Source: Chromatiales bacterium | GTDB taxonomy: Bacteria > Pseudomonadota > Gammaproteobacteria > RBG-16-57-12 | Length of the DNA: 60,929 nucleotides | NCBI GenBank assembly: GCA_026989455.1 | Contig: JALSJH010000079.1 | Location: forward strand, 1-60,929 | Direction: 5' to 3' | Shown here: one piece after another, positions 1 through 8,727 of the stretch | Layout of the letters: each line of letters opens with the position of its first letter | How positions within the stretch are numbered: position 1 is the first letter of the stretch | Translations under genes and position numbers: made by a program | Notes under the pieces: generated by a model | What the model was told of the DNA's origin: nothing | The model's database searches: none | What the model saw: only the letters and a program-made list of their open reading frames with translations

Positions 1-180
1 ACTGAGACTGAGACTGAGACTGAGACTGAGACTGAGACTGAGACTGAGACTGAGACTGAGACTGAGACTGAGACTGAGACTGAGACTGAGACTGAGACTG
101 AGACTGAGACTGAGACTGAGACTGAGACTGAAACAGAAACAGAAACAGAAACAGAAACAGAAACAGAAACAGAAACAGAA
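1..180 (+). repeat. In-frame hexanucleotide tandem repeat encoding (Thr-Glu)30
   Basis: Thirty 6-bp units: 21 copies of ACTGAG, one ACTGAA, then eight ACAGAA, all read as Thr-Glu in the chpA frame. The array is cut by the window edge, so its full length is unknown. Unit length is a multiple of three, so copy-number change would lengthen or shorten an acidic interdomain linker without a frameshift. The left 21 units are identical, whereas the right units use synonymous codons. Confidence 0.95.
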
Positions 181-2991
181 CAGCCTGATTCAGAAAGCCA
201 AGCAGATGCTAGCAGTGATGACTCAGATAATGAAATTATCGAAATTTTCATCGAAGAGGCCAACGAACAGCTCAAGGTTATCTCTCAACAACTCCCTCTC
301 TACGCCAACAACAGCAACAACCCAGCTGCCCTTGAAGAGATTCGCCGTGCTTTCCATACTCTAAAAGGGAGTGGGCGCATGGTCGATGCCATGGATATTG
401 GTGACTTTGCTTGGAGTATTGAAAAAATACTCAATGAAAAACTTGAGGGAGAGGTTGGAGATAGCGAAGCGTTAGTTACACTAATTAGCGGTGCTGAAAA
501 GCTTATTCCATCACTCATCACAGCATTTAGTAAAGGGGAGTCCCGCGCCACTGAAGTCGCCGCCTTTATCGAACAAGCACAAAAAACGCTATCAGAAGAG
601 CCCACAGCCACTGAGCCAGAAGCCCGCGAAGTCGCCATTGATATAGAAGTAGATGAACCCATCGCCACCCCACCTGAGTTTGATGAGGTGACGGAGATAT
701 TTCTCGAGGAGGCGGTTGAGCTGCTAGGGCGCATTGATGCAACCCTGCATGAAAACCGGAACAATCGTGAAAGTGGTGACTGGATAGCTGAACTCCATCG
801 AGACCTACACACCCTAAAAGGGAGTGCGCGCATGGCCAATGTCAGCTCAGTGGGCGACCTCGGCCATGAGCTGGAGTCTCTGCTTGAGCTGTTGCATGAG
901 CAACAGAAAGGAGTTCCCAAGCCTCTAATGCTTTTCTTGCAGCAGGGGCATGACCAGCTGTTATCGATGATTGAAACTGTGCAGCAACATCGCACACCCG
1001 TTGCGGCAGACACCCTATTAGCACAGATTGAAGAGTGGATCGCCAATCCCGAGCTGTTATATCAGCGTGATGGCGATAAAACCGAAACCACGGATGACCA
1101 TAATCACACCACGCATGAGCCCGTTTGGGTAGAGGCAAAACAGTCCGCTGGCGAACTTGTTCGGCTCCGTTCAGAGCTGCTCGACACCCTGGTTAACGAC
1201 TCTGCAGAGCTGGGTGTCTTTCGGTCCCGCATTAGCCAAAAACTGAACTCTGCCAGCTCCAACCTAAATGAACTGCATCAGACCATCGCCCGTGTAAATC
1301 ACCAGGTTCGCAGCTTGGAGATCGAAGCTGAAACCCACATGCAACACCGGAGTGTCGAGCTCAATACTAGCCAATATGATGATTTTGATTCGCTGGAACT
1401 GGATCGGTTTTCTAACATTCACCAGCTGGCTCGTAGCCTGACAGAGGGGATGAGCGACCTTGAAAGCCTGCACAAACTACTGCAAAACCAGGTGCGTGAT
1501 ACTGAAATCCTCTTTGAGCAACAACAGCGTCGTCATAGTGAATTACATGACAATTTGATGCACACAAGATTGGTGCCCTTTTCCAGCATCACACCCCGAC
1601 TGCGCCGTATTATTCGCCAAACCTCAGAAGCACTGGGCAAACAGGTTTCACTACAGATTATCAATGAACACATCGAGCTCGACCGCGCCATACTCAATCG
1701 CCTACTACCGGTATTTGAGCATCTGTTGCGGAATGCTGTTGATCATGGCATCGAGCCACCTAAACAGCGCCAAAAAAGTAAAAAGCCGAGAAAAGGCACC
1801 ATTACCATCACCCTAGAGCAGATGGCAAATCAGATTGGTGTCCAATTAAGTGATGATGGCGCTGGCTTGATTCGTGACAAAATCATTCACAAAGCCGTCG
1901 CACTGGGGATGCTTAACCTACAAGATAGTCAGCAGCTCAGTGATGTTGATGTTTACCAGTATATTTTGGAACCGGGCTTTACAACTGCCAGCGAAGTGAC
2001 GCAGATTTCCGGTCGTGGCGTGGGGCTGGATGTGGTCAACACCGAGATCAAACAGCTGGGCGGTTCACTGCAGTTACGCTCTACCCCCCAGCAGGGCATC
2101 ACCTTCTCCATGGTGCTGCCACTCACGCTGGCGATACAACATGTCTTAATGGCCAAAGTTGCCGACTGCACCTATGGCTTACCACTGAATGGCTTTCTTG
2201 GTCTTGCCCGCATGAGTGGTGATCAATACCTTGCACAGCTAGAGACCGAACAGCCCACCCTGCATCACGACGGGGTGGACTACCAGCTGCTCTGCCTAGA
2301 AGAGGTAATGGGGCATAAGCGTGCTGAGAAGCTGCGCGCCAAGCAAGCCTATCTGCTGCTATACCGCCTTAATGACCACAACTTGGCACTGCATGCCGAT
2401 CAGCTGCAAGGGCACCATGAAATCGTCATGAAGCCCCTAGGCCCACAAGCCAGCTCACTACCCTCTGTCGCAGGTGGCACCATCATGGCCGATGGCAACG
2501 TAGTGCTGATAATCGACCTGGCCGCCGCCTTGCGCACACACCTGACACACCACGGGAAAAAACTGACACTACGGCCACTTACTGAGCAAAACAAGGAGAT
2601 GAAGTCAAAACTCTCTGTGATGATTGTTGATGATTCACTCACGGTAAGAAAGGTAAGTTCACGTTTTATTGAGCGAAATGGCATGCTTGCCAGCACCGCA
2701 AACGATGGTTTTGATGCGCTAGAGAAAGTTCAGGAGATACGTCCTGATATTATCCTGCTGGATGTTGAGATGCCACGGATGGATGGTTTTGAATTTGCCA
2801 CACACCTGCGTAGTGATGAAAAGCTGAAAGAGACTCCGATTATTATGATCACCTCCAGAACCGGCGAAAAACACCGGGAACGTGCGGCACGCATCGGGGT
2901 CAATCGCTATCTGGGTAAACCCTACAACGAGCAGGAGCTGCTTGATAGCATCACCGAATTAACCGGCTGGGAGATAGGTAGTCATGAGTAA
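1..2991 (+). CDS. chpA: ChpA/PilL-type hybrid chemotaxis histidine kinase, 5' end missing
   Basis: The reading frame is open from base 1, so the start lies left of the window and 996 residues are visible. In order: a Thr-Glu repeat (residues 1-60), an Hpt domain with HTLKGSGR (phospho-accepting His119), a second Hpt with HTLKGSAR (His270), a coiled dimerisation region, a CheA-type ATPase (N-box NAVDHG, then GRGVGLDVV), a CheW-like domain, and a C-terminal receiver domain with IVDDS and LLDVEMPRMDG (Asp921). Multiple Hpt domains plus CheA core plus receiver is the architecture of ChpA/PilL, which controls type IV pilus twitching and surface sensing. The start overlaps the CheW-like gene downstream by 8 bases. 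A flagellar CheA is unlikely because of the several Hpt domains and the fused receiver. The number of further Hpt domains upstream is unknown. Confidence 0.9.
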   Translation, partial: TETETETETETETETETETETETETETETETETETETETETETETETETETETETETETEQPDSESQADASSDDSDNEIIEIFIEEANEQLKVISQQLPLYANNSNNPAALEEIRRAFHTLKGSGRMVDAMDIGDFAWSIEKILNEKLEGEVGDSEALVTLISGAEKLIPSLITAFSKGESRATEVAAFIEQAQKTLSEEPTATEPEAREVAIDIEVDEPIATPPEFDEVTEIFLEEAVELLGRIDATLHENRNNRESGDWIAELHRDLHTLKGSARMANVSSVGDLGHELESLLELLHEQQKGVPKPLMLFLQQGHDQLLSMIETVQQHRTPVAADTLLAQIEEWIANPELLYQRDGDKTETTDDHNHTTHEPVWVEAKQSAGELVRLRSELLDTLVNDSAELGVFRSRISQKLNSASSNLNELHQTIARVNHQVRSLEIEAETHMQHRSVELNTSQYDDFDSLELDRFSNIHQLARSLTEGMSDLESLHKLLQNQVRDTEILFEQQQRRHSELHDNLMHTRLVPFSSITPRLRRIIRQTSEALGKQVSLQIINEHIELDRAILNRLLPVFEHLLRNAVDHGIEPPKQRQKSKKPRKGTITITLEQMANQIGVQLSDDGAGLIRDKIIHKAVALGMLNLQDSQQLSDVDVYQYILEPGFTTASEVTQISGRGVGLDVVNTEIKQLGGSLQLRSTPQQGITFSMVLPLTLAIQHVLMAKVADCTYGLPLNGFLGLARMSGDQYLAQLETEQPTLHHDGVDYQLLCLEEVMGHKRAEKLRAKQAYLLLYRLNDHNLALHADQLQGHHEIVMKPLGPQASSLPSVAGGTIMADGNVVLIIDLAAALRTHLTHHGKKLTLRPLTEQNKEMKSKLSVMIVDDSLTVRKVSSRFIERNGMLASTANDGFDALEKVQEIRPDIILLDVEMPRMDGFEFATHLRSDEKLKETPIIMITSRTGEKHRERAARIGVNRYLGKPYNEQELLDSITELTGWEIGSHE

Positions 2992-3454
2992 TCAGCATAT
3001 ATTGCGTGCACAGCTCATCTATCTGAACCGATCAACCCTACTGCTGCCCAATATGGCGGTCGCAGAGGTGACTCGTTTTGATGGTCTCGAGCCACTCTCC
3101 TCTGCTCCTTTATGGGTACATGGACTGATTCAATGGCGCGGCCTCAGCCTGCCATTGATTGATATTGACGCACTCATAACCGGTGATAACGCAGTGCTCA
3201 ATAAAAACCCGCGCATTGTGGTGCTCAACAGCATCAGCGATAATCGCGAAATATCTTTCATTGCAATTGCCGCCGCGGGCAACCCCCACCTGATGAAACT
3301 ACTCGAGAGTGTTATCGATAATGAGCTCGCTGAAGAGCACAGCAGCCGCTACATACATGCCCAGTATCCTCTGGGTAAAAAAAATGTTTGGGTGCCCAAC
3401 CTGCATGCCATTGAAGAGGTATTGGTTGGAGAAGTCTCTAATTTGATGGCTTGA
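2984..3454 (+). CDS. CheW-like coupling protein of the pilus chemotaxis cluster (ChpC-like)
   Basis: A 156-residue single CheW-type beta-barrel domain (for example GLIQWRGLSLPLIDIDAL). CheW proteins couple chemoreceptors to the kinase. Translation is probably coupled to chpA because the ATG lies 8 bases inside its end. In Pseudomonas the pil/chp cluster ends with chpC, a CheW-like gene, so ChpC is the likely equivalent; the family assignment is firmer than the exact orthology. The 3' end overlaps the convergent coaBC by 17 bases. Confidence 0.75.
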   Translation: MSNQHILRAQLIYLNRSTLLLPNMAVAEVTRFDGLEPLSSAPLWVHGLIQWRGLSLPLIDIDALITGDNAVLNKNPRIVVLNSISDNREISFIAIAAAGNPHLMKLLESVIDNELAEEHSSRYIHAQYPLGKKNVWVPNLHAIEEVLVGEVSNLMA

Positions 3455-4655
3455 TTTTATACTGATAACGGCGCATCACCGCGACTAATAGCTGTTCTGC
3501 TAGCAACGTTTTTTTACCCATGGGCAGCGCCTCTCCCCCACCTTGCCAGTAGAGATCCAGTGCGTTTTTATCACTTTCAAAGCCACCTTCTGTGCCGCCG
3601 ACCCGGTTAGCACAGATCATATCCAGCTTTTTATCCACCAACTTACTGCGCGCATATTGCTCCACAGCTTGCGTCTCAGCCGCAAAGCCCACCGTAAAGG
3701 GGCCATCTACCTGGTCGGCTACGGTGCGTAAAATATCCGGATTAGCGGTGAGCGTTAACAGCTGCTCAGATTCACCTTTTTTTATCTTTTGCTCAGAGAA
3801 GGTTGTGGGTCTGAAATCAGCAACCGCAGCGGCGGCAATAAAAATATCAACATCAGCAATATGAGAGAGCACGCAACGCTGCATATCACGGGCTGAGCGT
3901 ACTTTTTTGCACTGTACCCCTGGCGGTGGAGCAAGTGCTACCGGACCGCTCACCAGTGTCACATCGGCCCCTAAATGCGCCGCAGCAGCGGCAACTGCGT
4001 AACCCATTTTTCCGGAACTGCGATTACCAATGTAACGCACCGGGTCAATATCTTCATAGGTCGGGCCTGCGGTCACCATCAGTTTGATACCCTTCATCGC
4101 AGATGCCGCTGTCAGCAGTCGCGACAAGCCATCAACCAACTCAGCAGGCTCCAACATTCGCCCCGCCCCCACCTCACCACACGCCTGTTCGCCACTCGCG
4201 GGGCCAAGGCAGTTGTAACCACGCCGTTGCAGCCGTGCAACATTGCTTTGAGTCGCCTCGTTTTGCCACATCAAACGATTCATCGCAGGCGCAATGGCAA
4301 GTGGCGCTGAGGTTGCCAAGCAGAGCGTCGTCAAGAGATCATCCGCCATGCCGGCCGCCAAACGCGCCAGTGTGTTCGCACTCGCCGGTGCGATCAAGAT
4401 AGTATCTGCCCAGCGGGCCAATTCAATATGCCCCATGGATGCTTCAGCGGAAGAATCAAGTAGGTCAATATGCACCGGGTTACCGGTGAGTGCCTGAAAA
4501 GTCATCGGGGTAATAAACTCACAAGCCCCACGGGTCATCACCACCCTAACCTCTGCGCCAAGAGTGCCCAGCTGACGAACCAGATCGGCAGATTTATAGG
4601 CAGCGATACTGCCCGTCACCGCCACAATAATATGTTTTTTGTCGAGTACACTCAT
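3438..4655 (-). CDS. coaBC: Bifunctional phosphopantothenoylcysteine decarboxylase / phosphopantothenate-cysteine ligase
   Basis: Makes 4'-phosphopantetheine for coenzyme A in two steps. The N-terminal CoaC flavoprotein half shows GSIAAYK, the PAMNRLMW substrate motif and a Cys in GEQACGEVGAGRM. The C-terminal CoaB half shows VTAGPTYEDIDPVRYIGNRSSGKMG and the NPDIL region. I chose the ATG giving MSVLDKKHII (405 aa), which aligns with known CoaBC starts; an ATG 15 bases further upstream (4670) gives a 410-residue form and cannot be excluded because neither has a strong ribosome-binding site. Divergent from radC. Confidence 0.93.
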   Translation of the reverse strand: MSVLDKKHIIVAVTGSIAAYKSADLVRQLGTLGAEVRVVMTRGACEFITPMTFQALTGNPVHIDLLDSSAEASMGHIELARWADTILIAPASANTLARLAAGMADDLLTTLCLATSAPLAIAPAMNRLMWQNEATQSNVARLQRRGYNCLGPASGEQACGEVGAGRMLEPAELVDGLSRLLTAASAMKGIKLMVTAGPTYEDIDPVRYIGNRSSGKMGYAVAAAAAHLGADVTLVSGPVALAPPPGVQCKKVRSARDMQRCVLSHIADVDIFIAAAAVADFRPTTFSEQKIKKGESEQLLTLTANPDILRTVADQVDGPFTVGFAAETQAVEQYARSKLVDKKLDMICANRVGGTEGGFESDKNALDLYWQGGGEALPMGKKTLLAEQLLVAVMRRYQYKIKPSN

Positions 4656-4812
4656 CAATATCATTAACAATTCAGGTTGTTTGCGTTATTTTATACAGGA
4701 TTAGCCCAGATATTTCATGAATTGTTCAGGCTGTAAGCCTTTGCACATGAAGGGTCACTATGAGCTACAATTTATAGCTGAATTGAGCACCACCATAATA
4801 CAGGGAGTGATT

Positions 4813-5487
4813 ATGGCAATTACCGACTGGCCGAAGGAAGAGCGGCCCCGCGAAAAACTGCTGGCGCGAGGTGCCGATGCACTCTCCGATGCAGAACTTC
4901 TCGCGATTTTCTTGCGTACCGGCATCCGTGGAAAGACAGCGGTCGATCTAGCTCGCGAGCTGCTCAACGAATTTGGCTCACTCAACGCCCTGCTTCGCGC
5001 TGATCAGCAGCAGTTTTGCCAGGGTGCCGGGCTGGGTGAGGCAAAATATAGCCAGCTACAAGCGGTATTGGCAATGGGCCGCCGTTATCTTTTCGAGTCG
5101 CTACAACGGGGGGATGCCATTGCCAGCCCCGAGGCTACCCGGCAATTTTTGAGTGCCCGGCTACGTCACTATCGACATGAGGTTTTTGCCTGCCTGTTTT
5201 TAGACACCCGCCATCAAGTCATCCAGTTTGAAGAGCTTTTTAATGGCACCATTGATGGCGCGGCGGTCTACCCTCGAATTATCGTGCAAAAAGCACTTCA
5301 ATATAATGCCGCCGCCGTGATATTGAGCCACAACCACCCTTCAGGTATAAAAGAGCCCAGCCTGGCAGACAAACAGATTACCCAGCAGATTTGCAACGCC
5401 TTAAAATTGGTTGATATCCGGGTATTGGATCACTTTATTGTGGGGGATGGTGAGGCGCTCTCTTTTGCCGAAAAAGGGTTACTGTAG
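4813..5487 (+). CDS. radC: RadC family JAB/MPN-domain protein
   Basis: 224 residues, the usual RadC length. An N-terminal helix-hairpin-helix-like region begins [17 protein letters not shown] and the C-terminal JAB/MPN metalloprotease-like domain carries SHNHPSG followed by S-x-x-D, the HxH-x7-S-x2-D zinc motif. The biological role of RadC is not settled despite its name. The start is set by GGGAG seven bases upstream; an upstream in-frame ATG at 4717 lacks such a site and would add a non-RadC extension. Next to coaBC as in many proteobacteria. Confidence 0.92.
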   Translation: MAITDWPKEERPREKLLARGADALSDAELLAIFLRTGIRGKTAVDLARELLNEFGSLNALLRADQQQFCQGAGLGEAKYSQLQAVLAMGRRYLFESLQRGDAIASPEATRQFLSARLRHYRHEVFACLFLDTRHQVIQFEELFNGTIDGAAVYPRIIVQKALQYNAAAVILSHNHPSGIKEPSLADKQITQQICNALKLVDIRVLDHFIVGDGEALSFAEKGLL

Positions 5488-5510
5488 GAGGGTGGGGGGA
5501 ATCAAAGCAC

Positions 5511-6482
5511 TCATTTTAACTCTTTTTTGTACTCATCAAAAATCGCCTTTAACGCATCAACCGCATCACTCACATCATCTTTTGATTTTGCTGGGTTCTG
5601 ATCCGTTGTTGGGCTCTTATCCTCTGCTGGGGGTGAAGCCTTGCCCGTTGTTGGACTCTTCTCTGTTACCGGCACTCTGAGCACTGTGGGGTTTTTCACA
5701 CTCACTGCCGCCTGTTTTTTCAAGGCGGGTAGTATTTTCTGGCTGGCACTCAACCAACGCATCAATATCATCGTAATATTATCAGCGCGGGGTGCTGATT
5801 GTTTTTCTGCCTCAGAGGCGAGTTTGCTGGCCATATCATCGACATAATAGCCATTGACCAGTGCCTCAATTTTCTGGTCACCCATCGCACTCCACAGCCC
5901 ATCGCTACAGAGCAATACCATATCCCCCATTTTTAGCGGTACTGCCTTGCTAACACTAATCGATTTTATTGCCTCTAAACCACCCAGACAGCGGGTTACC
6001 CGGTGACGCTCAGGGTGGGTCAACGCTTGTTGAGCAGTCAACGAACCCTCTTGCATCAGCTCTTCTATCCGAGAGTGGTCGCGGGTTCGAAACATCAACT
6101 CACCCTGGCGAAAAAGGTAGAGGCGGCTATCGCCCACATGCGCCCACCAAGCCATACCCGCCTGAACCAGGCAGATAACCGCGGTCGTTCTGGGTTGGAT
6201 CGGTGGCCGCTGGCGGAGACCCACACGGTTAATTTCAGCGTGGGAGTCCAGCACCAGCTTTTGTAAAAACGCGACCGGATTTTTTATTAGCCCCTGCTCT
6301 TTTTCAAATGAGGAGGCGACACAACGAATAACCGTTTGAGAGGCCAACAGCCCCCCAAGATGACCGCCCATGCCATCGGCAACCACCATTACCAGCGCCT
6401 CATCGTTAGAGAAGCTGCCATAGCTATCCTGGTTCTCTTTACGATTGCCAATACGAGTGACGGTACCAAGCTGATATTTCAT
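5511..6482 (-). CDS. PP2C-type (PPM) serine/threonine protein phosphatase
   Basis: 323 residues. The PPM metal-binding motifs are present: VVADGMGGH, WAHVGDSRLYLF, LLCSDGLWSAMGD and ADNITMILM. Residues from about 255 on form a low-complexity Ser/Pro/Thr/Lys/Asp tail with no recognisable domain. The ATG at 6482 follows AAGGA by five bases and starts one base after the stop of the upstream kinase, so the two form an operon and probably a reversible phosphorylation pair. An in-frame ATG 54 bases upstream lies inside the kinase gene and is less likely. Confidence 0.88.
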   Translation of the reverse strand: MKYQLGTVTRIGNRKENQDSYGSFSNDEALVMVVADGMGGHLGGLLASQTVIRCVASSFEKEQGLIKNPVAFLQKLVLDSHAEINRVGLRQRPPIQPRTTAVICLVQAGMAWWAHVGDSRLYLFRQGELMFRTRDHSRIEELMQEGSLTAQQALTHPERHRVTRCLGGLEAIKSISVSKAVPLKMGDMVLLCSDGLWSAMGDQKIEALVNGYYVDDMASKLASEAEKQSAPRADNITMILMRWLSASQKILPALKKQAAVSVKNPTVLRVPVTEKSPTTGKASPPAEDKSPTTDQNPAKSKDDVSDAVDALKAIFDEYKKELK

Positions 6483-6483
6483 C

Positions 6484-7467
6484 CTAGTCCTTATTAAAAT
6501 TCGACAGTGCGGTGCGAATTTTGGTGAGGTTGTCACTCACCCACTCCATAAAGGCATCTTGTGAATCATCCACCGGGATATCATTTTCGCCATATCCATC
6601 ATTCAACGCATTAAGAAACTCGTCAACACTCTGCGCCCGTAACAGCGGATCCGGCTCCATTGCCCAATCGATTGCTGTCAACAAGCTCTCTGAGTAGCGC
6701 TTTCGGTAAAGGGATAACATCGGCTTGAGCTTATCGTGCTCCATGCGCTGATTAGCTGGAATAGGGGACTCTCCTTCAATACAGGCGCGCATGGTGGTTC
6801 CAATCGCATAAATATCTGACCATGGGCCCATATAGCCGCCGGGCTGACACTGCTCATAAGGAGAGTAACCCGGTGATACCACTTGCCCCGGCTTATTTTG
6901 ACGGCTGATATGTTGCTGGTGTACCGCACCAAAATCGAGAAGAACCGGCACCCCACCCCGACAGATATGAATATTGCTCGGCTTAATATCGAGATGGAGG
7001 ATACCCATCGAGTGGATATGCTTGAGCCCCTCAAGCAGTCGGCTAAAGATGGTACGAATAAAGCGCTCGCTCATACCCCCTTTATGGTCGCGAATATAAG
7101 CGCGCAGATTCACCCCTTCGGTATAACCCATGACCATATAGACCGTCTCGTGGGCACTGAAAAAGTTATTCACATCAACAATGTTTTCATGTTTGATATT
7201 GGCTAAGGTGCGCGCCTCGTGAAGAAACAGGCTACGCCCTTGGTTAAACAAGGCAATATCCGCCTCGCTTTTCGGCACAACATTGCCACTCTCCTCACGC
7301 ATCGCCAGCCGTCTGGGCATGTACTCTTTTATCACAACTTTTTGATTGCTATTTTCCAGCTCAGCCGCACTGTAGACCACGCTGAACCCACCCGTCCCTA
7401 TCACCTCCTGAATCTGGTAATTATCGACGATGGTGCCCGCGTTGAGAGTTTTAACTTTTTGGCTCAT
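6484..7467 (-). CDS. Hanks-type serine/threonine protein kinase
   Basis: 327 residues, a kinase domain with little else. Visible are the glycine loop (GTGGFS, residues 24-29), the catalytic Lys47 (VVIKEYM), the catalytic loop HLDIKPSN and DFGAVH at the metal site. The HRD arginine is replaced by Leu (HLD), so this is a non-RD kinase that may not need activation-loop phosphorylation. No transmembrane segment, PASTA or FHA domain is seen, so it looks cytosolic. Cotranscribed with the PP2C phosphatase. No type VI secretion genes lie nearby, and the substrate is unknown. Confidence 0.88.
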   Translation of the reverse strand: MSQKVKTLNAGTIVDNYQIQEVIGTGGFSVVYSAAELENSNQKVVIKEYMPRRLAMREESGNVVPKSEADIALFNQGRSLFLHEARTLANIKHENIVDVNNFFSAHETVYMVMGYTEGVNLRAYIRDHKGGMSERFIRTIFSRLLEGLKHIHSMGILHLDIKPSNIHICRGGVPVLLDFGAVHQQHISRQNKPGQVVSPGYSPYEQCQPGGYMGPWSDIYAIGTTMRACIEGESPIPANQRMEHDKLKPMLSLYRKRYSESLLTAIDWAMEPDPLLRAQSVDEFLNALNDGYGENDIPVDDSQDAFMEWVSDNLTKIRTALSNFNKD

Positions 7468-7500
7468 AAAAAACTATCGGTTAAAGTAGGGTTTTCTTTG

Positions 7501-7534
7501 CATGCTAATTTGAATATTTTACTTCCTTAGCATG
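7501..7534. promoter_or_regulatory. Inverted repeat between divergent kinase and yicC genes
   Basis: A perfect 8-bp inverted repeat, CATGCTAA ... TTAGCATG, with an 18-bp spacer, lies in the 144-bp divergent intergenic region. A TATAAT hexamer at 7582-7587 could be the yicC -10 box, but no good -35 is seen. Position and symmetry suggest a regulator site; the regulator is unknown. Confidence 0.35.
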
Positions 7535-7611
7535 AAAAGGTGCGACGGGAAGTATAAATCGTGCAGCGCTCTCGGTATAGCTATAATAAGGTCTTTGCAA
7601 GAGGAAAACCC

Positions 7612-8478
7612 ATGATCAGCAGCATGACCGCCTTTGCGCGCAGTGAAGCTCACACACCCCAGGGAGAGCTCATCTGGGAAATAAGGTCGGTTAACCAACG
7701 TCACCTTGATTGCCAACTCCGCCTTGCTGATGAATTTCGTCTCTTTGAACCCAAAATACGAGCACGCATCAACCGCCTTCTGAAGCGAGGGAAAATAGAG
7801 TGTCAGCTGCGTTTCCAGGCCAGCACCCCGGAGGAGGGTGGGTTTTCAATTAATGAGCCCCTGGCTCGACAACTGGCACACGCCAGCCGCACCGTGGATG
7901 GCTTTCTATATAGCCCGTCCCCTGTCAGCTCTCTTGAAGTAATGAAGTGGCCGGGGGTGCTGCAAGTTACACCGCTCGACCTTGAGCCACTTGAAGCCAC
8001 CGCAATAGCACTACTAGATCAAGCGCTGCAACAACTGGTTGAAAATCGTCAGCGGGAGGGGAGCAGCCTGCAACAACTGATTGAGCAGCGCGCTGATGGC
8101 ATTCAACAGCAGCTCGACTTGATTCGTCAGCGGATGCCGCAAGTCCGCAGTGCCATCAAAGACCGCCTACAACAAAAGCTAGCTGAACTGAGTGAGGTGT
8201 TTGATAATAACCGCCTCGAGCAGGAGGTGCTGTTACTGGTACAGAAGAGTGATATTGATGAGGAGTTGGACCGTCTTGAGGCGCATCTTAAGGAGGTTGC
8301 TCATATTTTCGCCAAAGGCGGTCTCTGTGGTCGCCGACTCGATTTCCTGATGCAGGAGTTCAACCGCGAAGCCAATACCATTGCCTCAAAGTCAGTGGAT
8401 ACAGAGATCACCCGCGCCGCACTCGAGCTTAAAGTGCTGATTGAACAAGCTCGCGAGCAGATACAAAATATAGAGTAA
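7612..8478 (+). CDS. yicC: YicC family endoribonuclease
   Basis: 288 residues, matching the YicC/YloC family length. The start MISSMTAFARSE and the region WEIRSVNQRHLD are family hallmarks, as is the C-terminal segment GRRLDFLMQEFNREANTIASK. YicC-like proteins are described as endoribonucleases or RNase adaptors. The ATG at 7612 is chosen because GAGG lies close upstream and it matches the family; a GTG at 7561 would add 17 unrelated residues. Divergent from the kinase-phosphatase operon. Confidence 0.92.
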   Translation: MISSMTAFARSEAHTPQGELIWEIRSVNQRHLDCQLRLADEFRLFEPKIRARINRLLKRGKIECQLRFQASTPEEGGFSINEPLARQLAHASRTVDGFLYSPSPVSSLEVMKWPGVLQVTPLDLEPLEATAIALLDQALQQLVENRQREGSSLQQLIEQRADGIQQQLDLIRQRMPQVRSAIKDRLQQKLAELSEVFDNNRLEQEVLLLVQKSDIDEELDRLEAHLKEVAHIFAKGGLCGRRLDFLMQEFNREANTIASKSVDTEITRAALELKVLIEQAREQIQNIE

Positions 8479-8494
8479 AAAAGCGCCCTAATAA

Positions 8495-8530
8495 AAAACC
8501 CCCGCCAAAAGTAATATTTGACGGGGGTTT
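8495..8530 (-). terminator. Intrinsic terminator of the 42-residue peptide gene (probably bidirectional)
   Basis: The arms AAACCCCCG and CGGGGGTTT, extended by CAAA/TTTG after one mismatch, close a short loop. On the minus strand the stem is followed by TTTTTT, a good intrinsic terminator 18 bases after the peptide stop codon. It could also end yicC transcripts from the other side, where only three Ts follow. Confidence 0.8.
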
Positions 8531-8547
8531 AAACGGAAACAACCCGC

Positions 8548-8676
8548 TTAGTGATTATTTATCAGCTCACTCTCAGTACTGACGGTTTTGGTAATCAGTC
8601 CCATTATTATAATAACCAGCGGCAGTATGGTGAAAAAAGCTACAATCCCATAAAAGGGTATAGTCAGGTGTTCCAT
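8548..8676 (-). CDS. Small single-pass membrane protein, 42 residues, unknown function
   Basis: An ORF of 42 codons on the minus strand starts MEHLTIPFYGIV and continues through a hydrophobic stretch (about residues 6-28, FFTILPLVIIIMGLI) to a polar tail TVSTESELINNH. AGAGAGGA lies about eight bases upstream of the ATG, a promoter-like pair (TTGGGC, 17-bp spacer, TATATA) lies at 8699-8727, and a T-tailed terminator follows the stop. Complete transcription and translation signals make it a credible gene although short. I do not recognise the family. It resembles in size the small membrane subunits that accompany oxidases or transporters, but no partner gene is adjacent. Confidence 0.65.
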   Translation of the reverse strand: MEHLTIPFYGIVAFFTILPLVIIIMGLITKTVSTESELINNH

Positions 8677-8698
8677 GGCAACGATCCTCTCTCTAGTA

Positions 8699-8727
8699 TA
8701 TATAGTTATAATGAGAGCTTTGCCCAA
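8699..8727 (-). promoter_or_regulatory. Probable sigma-70 promoter of the 42-residue peptide gene
   Basis: On the minus strand, -35 TTGGGC (8722-8727), a 17-bp spacer and -10 TATATA (8699-8704), 22 bases before the ATG. The -35 matches consensus at three of six positions and the -10 at five of six. Confidence 0.5.

Noticed and set aside
1-180. Possible CRISPR or satellite array at the left edge
   Set aside because: Units are 6 bp, without spacers, and are coding in the chpA frame.
300-1046. Minus-strand Ser-rich frame of 248 codons
   Set aside because: Shadow of chpA; the composition is that of the complement of acidic coding sequence.
3543-4497. Several plus-strand frames across coaBC
   Set aside because: Shadows of the minus-strand coaBC gene, without start signals.
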